A DNA stretch of 64,000 nt from the NCBI GenBank assembly GCA_046290575.1, contig JBKAGX010000001.1:372001-436000 (forward strand), in the 5' to 3' direction. The stretch comes from JANQQJ01 sp046290575 (lineage in GTDB: Bacteria > Pseudomonadota > Alphaproteobacteria > SMXS01). Under the pieces are notes generated by a model. It saw only the letters and a program-made list of their open reading frames with translations. It did not search any database and was not told the origin of the DNA. Below are positions 1-8,684 of this stretch, piece after piece. The position numbers and the translations under genes are program-made. Every line of letters begins with the position of its first letter. The stretch's first letter is position 1.

Positions 1-460
1 CGCCGCCGGAGCACTGAGTGCTCACCAGGCTGTTAATGCGTTGTCGCGCGCGCTGGGCGGCGTGTTGGCCACCCGCATCGACCCTAAATGGCTATTGGTT
101 GCTGCGTTGGGCGCGGAGACCATTGGCATGATCGCACTGGCCTATGCGGACAACCCCTTGACGATCGCCATCTTCGCCATCGGTGAAGGGTTCGGCTACG
201 GCATGTGCCTGTTTGCGACGGCGATCTTACTGCTCAACTATTTTGGGCCGGACAATAATCCTGAGCTGTTTGGGACGCTGCATCTGTTCACCAGCGTCGC
301 GGCAGCAGGGCCCGTTTTGGGTGGTTTTTTTGGCGATACCTTCGGAGCGTTCGGCGGCCTGTTCCTGATATATGCGGGTGTGCTCGCCGTGGTTATGGCC
401 GCGGCCATCTGGATGCGCCCGCCGGTGAAAGCGGACCAGCCAGACATGGCAGGGGACTAA
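1..460 (+). CDS. MFS transporter, C-terminal part (cut by window start)
   Basis: The frame is open from base 2 to a TAA at 458-460, so only the last ~150 residues of a longer membrane protein are present. They hold four hydrophobic stretches, with a short charged loop (RIDPKW) between the first visible segment and the next, and a charged tail after the last helix. Glycine-rich helices with GEGFGYGMC and GPVLGGFFGD are typical of the C-terminal half of major facilitator carriers. The substrate cannot be told. The stop overlaps the convergent ribokinase stop by 4 bp. Confidence 0.7.
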   Translation, partial: AAGALSAHQAVNALSRALGGVLATRIDPKWLLVAALGAETIGMIALAYADNPLTIAIFAIGEGFGYGMCLFATAILLLNYFGPDNNPELFGTLHLFTSVAAAGPVLGGFFGDTFGAFGGLFLIYAGVLAVVMAAAIWMRPPVKADQPDMAGD

Positions 461-1371
461 CGTTTTCTAAATGCGTCAACTTCCGCCCATGTCGGCAGAT
501 TGGTGCGCGCGCCTGCCCGGGTGACCGATAAGGACGCAGCAGCGACGCCGATGTCGGCGGCTTGCCGGAACGTCATACCTTGCGACATGGCCGCCGCCAG
601 AAAGCCGGTGAAGACATCGCCTGCGCCCGTTGTGTCGACAGTTTCAACAACAGGGGCCTTGACGATCTCGGCCGTTTCATTTGTGGCGATGAAACACCCA
701 CGCGCGCCCAGAGTCAGCGCGACGTGGCCGATGCCGATTTCCAGCAGTGATGCAGCGATGTCCTGCGGACCCCCTGCGACATCGGTTGAAACGCCGGTCA
801 GTGCCAGGGCCTCCGGTTCGTTTGGTGTGATGACGTCAACGCTGGCAAGACAGTCCAGCCCTTCTGGACGGGCCGGTGCCGGGTTCAGGATGACCGTAGT
901 GCCATGCTGTTTAGCCAGCCGCACGGCCGCGTTGACGGCGTCGTTGGGGATTTCCAGCTGGACGACCAACAGCCCCGCATCGCGAATGACGGCCTCTGCT
1001 CTTTCGACAAGATCGGGTGTCACGCCATCATTGGCGCCGGGTGCGACGGCGATCGCATTGTCACCGTTCTGATCTACCAGGATCGAGGCAAGGCCGGTGG
1101 TGTGATCGGCAGAACGGATAACGTGATTGCAGTTGACGCCGGCTGCCTCCAGGCTGGTAATCGCCTGCTCGCCGAACGCGTCGGCACCAACCATGCCGAT
1201 CATGGCGACCTCACCGCCTGCGGTGGCTGCTGCGGCTGCCTGATTGGCGCCCTTGCCGCCTTGTGAAATCACGAAGTTGCCGGTGCCCACAACGGTTTCG
1301 TTGCGAGCAGCGATATGGGGTACCCGAATTGTCAGGTCCGTGTTGATGCTGCCGACCACGGCGATCTGCAT
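457..1371 (-). CDS. rbsK: Ribokinase-like PfkB family sugar kinase
   Basis: A 304-residue PfkB-fold kinase, close to the usual ribokinase length of about 310. It starts MQIAVVGSINTDLT, carries the ribokinase substrate signature GGKGANQA near residue 40 and the ATP-site / catalytic-base motif DTTGAGDVFTGF near residue 250, where the Asp of GAGD is the base. The family phosphorylates ribose or a related sugar or nucleoside with ATP in the cytosol. A GGGAG Shine-Dalgarno sits about 9 nt before the ATG. It is divergent from a LacI-type regulator, with a palindromic operator between them, so it is probably under that regulator. No ribose transporter is visible in the window, so the true substrate is open. 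Confidence 0.85.
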   Translation of the reverse strand: MQIAVVGSINTDLTIRVPHIAARNETVVGTGNFVISQGGKGANQAAAAATAGGEVAMIGMVGADAFGEQAITSLEAAGVNCNHVIRSADHTTGLASILVDQNGDNAIAVAPGANDGVTPDLVERAEAVIRDAGLLVVQLEIPNDAVNAAVRLAKQHGTTVILNPAPARPEGLDCLASVDVITPNEPEALALTGVSTDVAGGPQDIAASLLEIGIGHVALTLGARGCFIATNETAEIVKAPVVETVDTTGAGDVFTGFLAAAMSQGMTFRQAADIGVAAASLSVTRAGARTNLPTWAEVDAFRKR

Positions 1372-1440
1372 CAGGCTATCTCCCGCCAGAAGGGACTCAA
1401 GTTCTTTATTGGCACGTCTTGTACCATGAGGCGAAAAAGA

Positions 1441-1452
1441 TTAAACGTTTAA
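1441..1452. promoter_or_regulatory. Putative LacI-family operator (rbsK / lacI divergent promoter)
   Basis: TTAAACGTTTAA is a perfect 12-bp palindrome with a central CpG, the usual form of a LacI/GalR operator. It lies in the 150-bp gap between the ribokinase start and the regulator start. A copy with one mismatch occurs at 2626-2637 in front of the TonB receptor, which supports a shared regulator. Binding is inferred. Confidence 0.7.
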
Positions 1453-1521
1453 CGTATTGTTAAGTGCTTCCGCCCGCTGCTCATATTGCCGCAACCCCCT
1501 GCTGATCGTAACCACAGGACC

Positions 1522-2520
1522 ATGAAGAAAACGCAACGTCGAAACCGGCCAACCCTGCAGGATATTGCGCGTGAAGCCGGTGTGTCGTCGGCGACCGTTT
1601 CCTACGTCTTGAATGGTACCGGATCCATCAGTCCCGCCGTCCAGAAGCGGGTTCGTGAGACGGCCAGGGCAATTGGCTACCGCGTTAACCACATGGCGCG
1701 GGCCACACGCACCGGCCAGACTCTCAGTATCGGCCTTATTCTGCCGGATCTCAGCAACCCGTTTTTCCCTGAACTGGCGCAGGCTGTTCAAAGTGCGGCG
1801 CGCGACGCCGGCTATGCTGTTTTTCTGGTGGATTCAGAGGGTGCTATCGAAACCGAGCATGATAGCGCAGATGACCTGATCAGGCGTGGCGTTGAAGGCA
1901 TCGTCTGGTGCCCGGCGTCGGAGCATGACAGCCTGGCCGAGTTTCGGGGCGATGTTCCCATCGTCGTCGTCGACCGGCCGTTGCCGCACTATGACACGAT
2001 TTCGTCGGACCATTATTCGGGCGGCGCCCTGGTGGCCGATCAGGTGCTGGCCCTTGGTCACCGTCATGTGGCGCTTGTTGCCGGGCCCCAGGCATTATCG
2101 CGCGCACGCCAGCGCCGCCAGGGTTTTGTCGAGCGGATTGGTGACCGGGCCACGATCGACTGGGTGGTCGAAAACCCGTTCGCGATCACCTTGTCAGAAG
2201 CCACGCAGGCGAAGCTTCATGACAATGAAGCGACGGTCATCGTCTGTGGTAACGATTTCATTGCGCTCGGCGTCATGCGGGCACTGCACGAGCTGGGCCG
2301 CAGGGTGCCCGAGGACGTATCCGTTGTGGGCTTCGATGACATCTTGTGGGCGCGGCATGCGATCCCCGGGCTTGCCACGGTGCGCCAGCCGCTCACGGCG
2401 CTGGGTAAGGAGGCATCCGCGTTGCTGATCCGGCGAATCGCGGGTGACGATGCGCCATATGTCAACATGTCGCTTGCCACGGAAGTGATTGTGCGCGGGT
2501 CGCTTCACGAGCCGAATTAG
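1522..2520 (+). CDS. LacI/GalR family transcriptional regulator
   Basis: A 332-residue regulator. The N-terminal helix-turn-helix reads TLQDIAREAGVSSATVSYVL, followed by the hinge-helix region (RVRETARAIGYRVN) and a periplasmic-binding-protein-like sensor domain beginning GLILPDLSNPFFPELAQA and ending with the conserved VVGFDDILWA and PGLATVRQP segments. The ATG at 1522 is preferred over an upstream TTG at 1486 because the HTH then begins at the usual position, although the AGGA just before it is very close. Its likely operators are the palindromes at 1441-1452 and 2626-2637, implying control of the ribokinase, itself and the downstream TonB receptor. The inducer is unknown, but the family normally senses sugars or sugar acids. 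Confidence 0.9.
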   Translation: MKKTQRRNRPTLQDIAREAGVSSATVSYVLNGTGSISPAVQKRVRETARAIGYRVNHMARATRTGQTLSIGLILPDLSNPFFPELAQAVQSAARDAGYAVFLVDSEGAIETEHDSADDLIRRGVEGIVWCPASEHDSLAEFRGDVPIVVVDRPLPHYDTISSDHYSGGALVADQVLALGHRHVALVAGPQALSRARQRRQGFVERIGDRATIDWVVENPFAITLSEATQAKLHDNEATVIVCGNDFIALGVMRALHELGRRVPEDVSVVGFDDILWARHAIPGLATVRQPLTALGKEASALLIRRIAGDDAPYVNMSLATEVIVRGSLHEPN

Positions 2521-2593
2521 ACGGTTTTCGCGGCTAATGTGATGCAAGAAAGTCACAGCATTCCGCGCTGCACAATCGAACGGAGCCCTCGGC

Positions 2594-2637
2594 TTGACAC
2601 CATAGAAGGATCACCGCAATATTCGTTAAACGATTAA
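2594..2637 (+). promoter_or_regulatory. TonB-receptor promoter with LacI-type operator
   Basis: TTGACA at 2594-2599 is followed after 17 bp by CAATAT at 2617-2622, a good -35 and weak -10. Directly downstream, TTAAACGATTAA (2626-2637) differs by one base from the perfect palindrome at 1441-1452. A repressor bound there would cover the transcription start region. The rest of the 2521-2776 gap shows no further structure. Confidence 0.6.
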
Positions 2638-2776
2638 GCGGCAATAGAACCGCGATCCAGACCGCCTGGAGATGAAGACTTCGATCGACCGGGATACGGG
2701 ACGATGTTTGGCTTTTGGAAATAGCGCTGCTGTCTTGAGGGGCAGGGGTCAAGAACAAGCAAGGGAGTTGGAACCA

Positions 2777-5242
2777 ATGAAGAACGCCTTCTCAGGACGA
2801 TCGGTGCTGGCGCTGCTAGTGGCACTGAGTTTGCCAAACATGGCGGCTGCGCAGGACGATCAAGCGCCTGCTGCGGAGACTACAAGCTCGACTGAAACCA
2901 TCACCGTTATCGCTGACCCTGTTGGTCTTCTGGAGGATCAGGCGACCGACTCCGTCTTCGGGCTGGACCGCTCCGTGCTGGAAACCCCCCGGTCGTTCAG
3001 CATCGTCAGCGATACCACGATTGACCGCTACGGAATCCAGGACATCGATGATTTCATCACCACGACACCCGGCACCTTCGGCGGCAGCTTCTTCGGCGTC
3101 CCCGGCGCGGTCAGTGTGCGCGGCTCTATTGGTGACAACTATTTCCGTGGCTTCAAACGCGCGATCAACAATGGCTTTTATCCGACACCGATTGGCGCCA
3201 GTTCGCATGTTGAACTTGTGCGGGGCCCGGCGCCGGCCATTTATGGTGGCGGCCGTGTCGGCGGCTTCCTGAACTACTATCCCAAGACCGCAAGGGCCGC
3301 CGGCCTGACGGCAGCTGACGGGCCGTCAGGTAGCCTGGAGATCACCGGTGGCAGCTACAGCAAGAAGAACGCGGCGGTTGAACTCAATCTCCCTTTCCTG
3401 GTGGGGGGGCGTGAAACGTCGGTTTCGATTTATGCCGAGATTGAAGACTCAAAAAGTTTCTACCGCAATCGCGAGCCGGAGCATCAGCTGGTGCAGGTCG
3501 CGTTCAATCACGACTTCTCGGAGAATTTCCGAATCGAGTTCGGCGGCCAGTATCTTCATGCAGAAGGGTATTATCAGACGCCCGGCTGGAACCGCGTGAC
3601 ACAGGACCTGATCGACAACGGCACCTATATCACGGGCCGCGATACGGATCTGCAGGATCTCGACGGCAATGGTCGCCTGACACCGAATGAGATCGATGCG
3701 GTGGTTGGCACCTTCTTTGGCACCTCCAATATCCGGACACTGATCGATTTCGGCTTCTTTTTCCTGCCGGACGCCTACGTTCTGGACGAAGGCGTAGGCA
3801 CGGCCCAGCTTGATCGCCGGTCGGTGCTGCTGACCGAAGACGATGAGCTGCTGGACGCCGACAGCTTCGCGATCTACTTCGATGCCGAGTACACCTTCAA
3901 CGACGGCTCGGTTTTCTCGCTGCAGTTCTTCTATGATGACCTTGAGGCCGTGGCCGGTCAGTCAACCGGCTTTGCCGCCGAACACATTGCCGATGTATTT
4001 GAGGTGCGCGGCTCCTATCAATTCAACATCCAGGGCGGCAACGGCTTCGAAATCGACGTGCACGCCCAGGTCGATCACAGACGCTATGATTCCGAGCTGC
4101 GGGAGAACTTCCTGTCCGGTTATCTGGTCATCGACAGGATCGATCTGGTCAATGGCGCCACCGGCAACGACATTCTGGACACGCCGTTCACTGAAGAGCC
4201 GGGCGGAATCAACATTCCCTGGGACAGTAACTTCGATTCAAGCTGGAACAATACCGGCATTGCGCTGGTCACCGATTTCCAATTCGGTGATCTGAGCCTG
4301 CTGCTGAATGGCCGCTACGAGCATTACAACGCTAAATCCATCGATACCGGTGCGACCATTTTCAATCCGGCCTTGGCCAATACGTTGTTCACGTCCAGCC
4401 AGGACTCTTTCTCTTGGTCAGCGAGCCTGAGCTACAATATCAACGATATGATCATCCCCTACGTCACCTATGCTGACGCGTCGAGCCCGTTGCAGAACTC
4501 CAATGGTGGGTTTCAGACGGGTCCGGTCGCTGCAGATCAGCTGCTGGCGGATTCAGAGCTGATTGAAGGCGGTGTAAAGTTCTCACTGCTTGATGGCACC
4601 CTGGTTGGCTCACTGGCCTATTACTGGCAGCAGCGGACAGTACTTGATGCGGTTGGTAACCCGTTCACCGAAACCGGCGAGGGTTTCGAAGCTGAAATGC
4701 GCTGGGTTGTCACAGACAATTGGGGTGTTACCGGTGCACTGACGCTGCAGGAATACAAGATCAGTGATCCGGGGCCGTGCTTCGGTAACGGCGGCGAGTT
4801 TGTCGTGATCCCGCCAACCCACCAGGATGTGCCCGGGCTCGAGTCGTTCCAAGGCTATGGCGGTATTTTTGCGGCACTCAATGCCAGCTGCCTGCCTGAA
4901 TTGGCCGGTGGTTACGAACGTAAAGTGATCCCGGAAACCGTCGCTTCACTATTCGTGACCTACACCTCCGACGAGTTTGATTGGGGCCAGTTTGGCGCCA
5001 CCTTCGGCGGCACCTATGTTTCCAAGACCGGCGGCAAAATCCGCGATGCGATCGTGCTGCCGGACTACTTCAACTTCAGGCTTTCGATATTCGCGGAGTT
5101 CGGTGCGTTCAGCCTGATCGCGACCATCGACAACCTGTTCGACGAGAAGTACTTCCAGCCGCTGCAGGGCGTCTATGAAGAAGTTGGCGTCCTTCCGGGC
5201 CGTGGCCGGGAGTTCCGGATCACCGGCAAGGTCAGCTTCTAG
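2777..5242 (+). CDS. TonB-dependent outer membrane receptor
   Basis: An 821-residue precursor. The ATG at 2777 is chosen because AAGGGAG lies 9 nt before it and because it opens a clear signal peptide (basic start, LALLVALSLP core, cleavage near AAAQ). After a Thr/Glu-rich linker the plug domain shows TDSVFGLDRSVLETPRS, the VRG element and the HVELVRGPAPAIYGGG motif, then a 22-strand-type barrel ends in an aromatic residue (ITGKVSF). The plug resembles siderophore-type receptors (FecA/FhuA class), but such receptors also import sugars, organic acids and vitamins using TonB energy. Context points away from iron: a LacI operator precedes it and catabolic genes follow. I infer uptake of the substrate degraded by the downstream genes. 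Confidence 0.9.
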   Translation: MKNAFSGRSVLALLVALSLPNMAAAQDDQAPAAETTSSTETITVIADPVGLLEDQATDSVFGLDRSVLETPRSFSIVSDTTIDRYGIQDIDDFITTTPGTFGGSFFGVPGAVSVRGSIGDNYFRGFKRAINNGFYPTPIGASSHVELVRGPAPAIYGGGRVGGFLNYYPKTARAAGLTAADGPSGSLEITGGSYSKKNAAVELNLPFLVGGRETSVSIYAEIEDSKSFYRNREPEHQLVQVAFNHDFSENFRIEFGGQYLHAEGYYQTPGWNRVTQDLIDNGTYITGRDTDLQDLDGNGRLTPNEIDAVVGTFFGTSNIRTLIDFGFFFLPDAYVLDEGVGTAQLDRRSVLLTEDDELLDADSFAIYFDAEYTFNDGSVFSLQFFYDDLEAVAGQSTGFAAEHIADVFEVRGSYQFNIQGGNGFEIDVHAQVDHRRYDSELRENFLSGYLVIDRIDLVNGATGNDILDTPFTEEPGGINIPWDSNFDSSWNNTGIALVTDFQFGDLSLLLNGRYEHYNAKSIDTGATIFNPALANTLFTSSQDSFSWSASLSYNINDMIIPYVTYADASSPLQNSNGGFQTGPVAADQLLADSELIEGGVKFSLLDGTLVGSLAYYWQQRTVLDAVGNPFTETGEGFEAEMRWVVTDNWGVTGALTLQEYKISDPGPCFGNGGEFVVIPPTHQDVPGLESFQGYGGIFAALNASCLPELAGGYERKVIPETVASLFVTYTSDEFDWGQFGATFGGTYVSKTGGKIRDAIVLPDYFNFRLSIFAEFGAFSLIATIDNLFDEKYFQPLQGVYEEVGVLPGRGREFRITGKVSF

Positions 5243-5247
5243 AAAAC

Positions 5248-5295
5248 CGGTTGGTCGGGCGTGCGGCAAAACTGCGTGCGCGCCCGGCCAAGCCG
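5248..5295 (+). terminator. Imperfect stem-loop after TonB receptor
   Basis: The arms CGGTTGGTCGGGCG (5248-5261) and CGCCCGGCCAAGCCG (5281-5295) are nearly complementary and begin 5 nt after the receptor stop. There is no T-run after it, so it may slow decay or attenuate read-through rather than act as an intrinsic terminator. Confidence 0.3.
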
Positions 5296-5374
5296 TTGAC
5301 TCCATGAACGACCATGATGTTGGAAGAGATTTGGAAGATTTGAGGGATTGGCCCGAGGGCCAGAAGGAGTTCTG

Positions 5375-5863
5375 ATGGCGGATAGTAACCCGGAACACGC
5401 GATCGGCCCCAAGCGGCCGCGCTGGACTCACATGGCGCTGCATGTCAACGATATCAAAGCCTCCATTGAATGGTACACCAAGCACACATTCTTTGAGGTG
5501 CTGGCCGAAAACGAGGACAAGTTCGGCCGCGGGGTCTGGCTGGGCGACCCCAGCCAGGCGGAAGAGCCGTTCATTCTTGTCCTGGCGCAGTTTTTCGAAG
5601 GTAAGGATCCTTTTGCGCCGGCGAAGCACCCGACGCTGGCACCCTTCGCCCATATCGGCATTGAGGTTACCTCAAAGGAAGAGGTCGATGAGATTGCCGC
5701 CAAGGGCAAAGAGTCAGGGTGTCTGGCGCTGGGTCCGCAGCAGATGCCCAAACATGTCGGCTATATCTGTTTTCTGAATGACCCTGACGGCAACACCATC
5801 GAGTTTTCCTACGATCAGGGCGTCTACGAAAAAGCCCGCGAGGTCTGGGGCGACCGGACTTAG
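5375..5863 (+). CDS. VOC (glyoxalase/bleomycin resistance) family protein
   Basis: A 162-residue vicinal-oxygen-chelate protein. The ATG at 5375 has AAGGAG 5 nt upstream. Two beta-alpha-beta-beta-beta modules are visible: WTHMALHVNDIKASIEWYT and, in the second half, FAHIGIEVTSKEEVDEIA followed by LNDPDGNTIEFSYD, the standard closing strand with the metal-ligand Glu. The first His (in THMALHV) and that Glu are candidate metal ligands. The family includes extradiol dioxygenases, isomerases and lyases. It lies 132 bp after the TonB receptor in the same direction and may belong to the same degradation unit. The reaction cannot be assigned. Confidence 0.8.
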   Translation: MADSNPEHAIGPKRPRWTHMALHVNDIKASIEWYTKHTFFEVLAENEDKFGRGVWLGDPSQAEEPFILVLAQFFEGKDPFAPAKHPTLAPFAHIGIEVTSKEEVDEIAAKGKESGCLALGPQQMPKHVGYICFLNDPDGNTIEFSYDQGVYEKAREVWGDRT

Positions 5864-5920
5864 GCTCCCCCATTACCCGTCTATGCTACCTGCGGATTTG
5901 ATCCGCTAACCATATCTTTC

Positions 5921-6031
5921 ATCGCGACGAGCGATGCGAAGCGATCCAGAATTAGCCAACAGGGTGGATTGCCAGGCTGGAGGCTGGATCGCCACGCCGG
6001 GTCATAAAGCGGCTCGTAATGACGAGGTCGC
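5921..6031. repeat. Palindromic intergenic repeat element
   Basis: The space between convergent genes holds GCGATCCAG (5941-5949) and its exact inverse CTGGATCGC (5984-5992), flanked by GCGACGAGCGATGCGAAG and CTCGTAATGACGAGGTCGC. The GAAGCGATCCAG / CGTAATGACGAG wording is typical of dispersed palindromic repeats in alphaproteobacterial genomes. The copy number cannot be seen from one window. Confidence 0.5.
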
Positions 6032-6038
6032 TTTTCAG

Positions 6039-7412
6039 CTACCCCATCGCGGGCAGATTGCTGCGCTCTATAATCGCCTCTCCGGCCTGCTGCGCATCGG
6101 CATATAGCTTGTCTTCGTCGATCCTGGTACTGCGGTAATTTTCCACGACGCGTTCACCATCGACCCAGACACTGTGCACGCTGCGGCCGTCGGCGGCCCA
6201 GACCAGCTGGTTCATCACATTCATCACCGGTGACCATTCCGGGCGGTCTGTGTCGTGGGCGACCAGGTCAGCGCGCTTGCCAGCTTCCAGCGATCCGATC
6301 TCATCGGCCATGCCCAGCGCGTTGGCGGCCCGATCGGTCAGCGAAGACATGATTTCCGCTGATGAAAAGATGCTGACGTCCTCTTCTGCGTCGCGGAACC
6401 CGCAGGCGAAAAGCTGGCCGATGCGTAACATGTCGCAGTCATAGCCGTCCGACCCCAGCATGATTTTTGTACCGGCCTTTGCCATACGTGGGTAATAGCC
6501 CTTGGTGATCACACCCTGTGAGGCCCGTGTAGCCGCCAGGGCGCAACAGATCGCATTGGCGCCGGAACCGGTCAGCGCCTCGAATTCGCCATCATCGATC
6601 TGCGCCAGGTGGGTGAAAGACACGTTGGGGCCCAGCACGCCGATTTCGGCCAGATGTTCCAGCGGCCGGCGATTCGTGTTTGCCAGAAACCAGTCCGGAT
6701 CGGCTTTGCGCGGACTCATATGCGCTGAAATGCCAAGCTTGTGTTCGTCGGCCAGCGCCTTTGCGGCGAGCCAAACCTCATCCGGATTGGTCGAATGGCC
6801 GACCAGGATCGGCCATGCGGCGATGCGCTCGCCGTTGGCGGCGGGGTATTGTGCAACCTCATCTTCCATCAGCTTGACGGCTGCTGAAATCTTGGCGGCC
6901 TGGTCTTCGGCTGGATCGAAGGCGCGGCCTTCCACCCAGATGCCGACGCGCCCGCGTATGCCGAGGTGGTTCAGCCCCTCCACCACCTCGTCCAGAAAAC
7001 GGACAGTGCCTGCCTCAACGAAACAAGTTGTGCCGGTGCGAAGCATTTTGAGCGCGGCCAGCTGTGCCGAAAGACGTTCGTCTGCCGGTGTGTGCGCCAT
7101 GTAACGCGGCATCACCCAGCGCTGCAGTTTGTCGTTAAATTCACCATCCAGATCATCGGGCATATGCGCCTGGGTTAGCGGGTCACCGGTGATATGGATG
7201 TGGGCGTTGACCATGCCCGGTGTGATCACCCAGCGGCTGCCGTCGATGGTTTCCGTGGCGTCGAAGTCTTTGGCGATTTCGGCACTGGGACCAATACCGG
7301 CGATCCTGTCGCCTTTGATGGCGATGGCGCTGTCTTTCATAACAGTGCGGTTTGCATCCATGGTCGCGATGATCGCGCCTGTAATCAGAACATCGGCTGT
7401 TTGCTGCGGCAC
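6039..7412 (-). CDS. Amidohydrolase, TRZ/ATZ/SAH-deaminase type
   Basis: A 457-residue metal-dependent hydrolase of the cytosine-deaminase-like branch (S-adenosylhomocysteine/thioadenosine deaminase, TrzN, AtzA). Metal-site elements appear in order: VNAHIHITGD (His71 and His73), a third His in ILVGHST or SAHMSPR, a further His in SFTHLAQ, and the Asp in IMLGSDGYDCD. The C-terminal small beta domain closes with SLEAGKRADLVAHD. Such enzymes remove an amino, chloro or other leaving group from a ring or purine in the cytosol. It is on the strand opposite the neighbouring catabolic genes and convergent with the VOC gene, so it is separately transcribed. Substrate unknown. Confidence 0.8.
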   Translation of the reverse strand: MPQQTADVLITGAIIATMDANRTVMKDSAIAIKGDRIAGIGPSAEIAKDFDATETIDGSRWVITPGMVNAHIHITGDPLTQAHMPDDLDGEFNDKLQRWVMPRYMAHTPADERLSAQLAALKMLRTGTTCFVEAGTVRFLDEVVEGLNHLGIRGRVGIWVEGRAFDPAEDQAAKISAAVKLMEDEVAQYPAANGERIAAWPILVGHSTNPDEVWLAAKALADEHKLGISAHMSPRKADPDWFLANTNRRPLEHLAEIGVLGPNVSFTHLAQIDDGEFEALTGSGANAICCALAATRASQGVITKGYYPRMAKAGTKIMLGSDGYDCDMLRIGQLFACGFRDAEEDVSIFSSAEIMSSLTDRAANALGMADEIGSLEAGKRADLVAHDTDRPEWSPVMNVMNQLVWAADGRSVHSVWVDGERVVENYRSTRIDEDKLYADAQQAGEAIIERSNLPAMG

Positions 7413-7559
7413 GCAGGGCTCCTCACATTGATAGCGAATGCGAGACGTAGCATGCCGGAAATGCGCCGACTTTGCATGAGGCGTTCAATAGCTTTGCGAA
7501 ACCCCCGAAGGCGCGGCCCGGGCGTTGTTTTGTCATGTTTTGAGGCATAGAGAGAGGCC

Positions 7560-8684
7560 ATGGAACACAAAATCACTGCTGTCGAAGCGCGCACGATCCG
7601 CGTGCCGCTGGACAATCCCACATCTTTTGCGACTCGTGACGTTGTCGCCCGCGACTATGGCGTCGTCCGGGTCCGAACGGATGACGGGATCGAGGGAATC
7701 GGCTTCTGCTATGGTGGCAGCCGGGGCGGAAGTCTCGTTGCGCACGCTGTGCGCGACCTTTTTGCGCCCATGCTGGCGGGGGAAGACCCCTACCGTACGG
7801 AAGGTCATTGGCAGGCCATGTATCAGGAAAGCCTGTTGCATGGCCGCGCCGGGTCGGTGATGCGCGCACTCAGCATCATTGATGTCGCGCTTTGGGACCG
7901 TAACGCCCGGGCCGCGGGTCTGCCGCTGTGGCGCTATCTGGGTGCGAACGCCAGCGACCGGGTGCCCGCCTATGCCAGTGGCGGCTACTATCTGGATGGC
8001 AAATCGCCTGCGGATCTCGGCGCGGAGATGGCCTCTTATGCCGGGCTGGGCTTCAAGGCAGTGAAGATGAAAGTCGGTCGCCTCGATCCGCAGGGCGAAG
8101 AAGATCGCATCGCCGCCGCGCGTGAGGCCATCGGTCCTGACGTGTTGTTGATGCTTGATGCCAACAATGCCTGGACGGACCTTCCCACCGCGCTGCGCTA
8201 CATGGAACGCTATGAGCCATACGATCCCTACTGGATTGAAGAGCCGTTCAGCCCGGACGACATCGATAATCACGCCCGCCTGGCCGAATGCACGCCGGTG
8301 CCGGTCGCGACCGGAGAGATTGAGGCGGGCCGCTGGCGCCACAAGGAGCTGCTGGACAAGCAGGCCGCGGCCATTCTGCAAACCGATGCCGCTGTCTGCG
8401 GCGGGATTACCGAGTTCAGACGAATCGCTGCGACCGCGGCCAGCTATGGCGTCAATCTCTGCCCGCACTGGTTCCACGATCTGCATGTTCATCTGGTGGC
8501 GTCGATTCCCAACGGTCAGTTCGTCGAGTTCTTCCCCGATGACCAAGTCCTGAATTTCCGCAAGCTGATCGACACGCAGCTTGAGTATGACGACGGCGAT
8601 TTGCTTCTTCCAAAAACGCCGGGCCTCGGCTTTGGCTTTGATACTTCCGCACTTGATAAATGGGCAATTGATGACTGGTCCTGA
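7560..8684 (+). CDS. Mandelate racemase / muconate lactonizing enzyme family protein
   Basis: A 374-residue enolase-superfamily enzyme with an AGAGAGG ribosome site before the ATG. After the capping domain, the barrel shows the catalytic KxK pair (Lys169 and Lys171 in KAVKMKVG), metal ligands Asp200 (LMLDANNAW), Glu227 (WIEEPF) and Glu253 (ATGEIEAG), and a His pair in CPHWFHDLHVH that can supply the opposite acid/base. Members abstract the alpha proton of a carboxylate, giving sugar-acid dehydratases, racemases or cycloisomerases. The gene overlaps the DapA-family gene by 14 bp, which suggests that the ketoacid it makes is the next enzyme's substrate. The exact substrate is not predictable by eye. 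Confidence 0.88.
   Translation: MEHKITAVEARTIRVPLDNPTSFATRDVVARDYGVVRVRTDDGIEGIGFCYGGSRGGSLVAHAVRDLFAPMLAGEDPYRTEGHWQAMYQESLLHGRAGSVMRALSIIDVALWDRNARAAGLPLWRYLGANASDRVPAYASGGYYLDGKSPADLGAEMASYAGLGFKAVKMKVGRLDPQGEEDRIAAAREAIGPDVLLMLDANNAWTDLPTALRYMERYEPYDPYWIEEPFSPDDIDNHARLAECTPVPVATGEIEAGRWRHKELLDKQAAAILQTDAAVCGGITEFRRIAATAASYGVNLCPHWFHDLHVHLVASIPNGQFVEFFPDDQVLNFRKLIDTQLEYDDGDLLLPKTPGLGFGFDTSALDKWAIDDWS

Noticed and set aside
2672..2776. 35-residue extension of the TonB receptor
   Set aside because: It would bury the signal peptide; the ATG at 2777 has AAGGGAG at proper distance.
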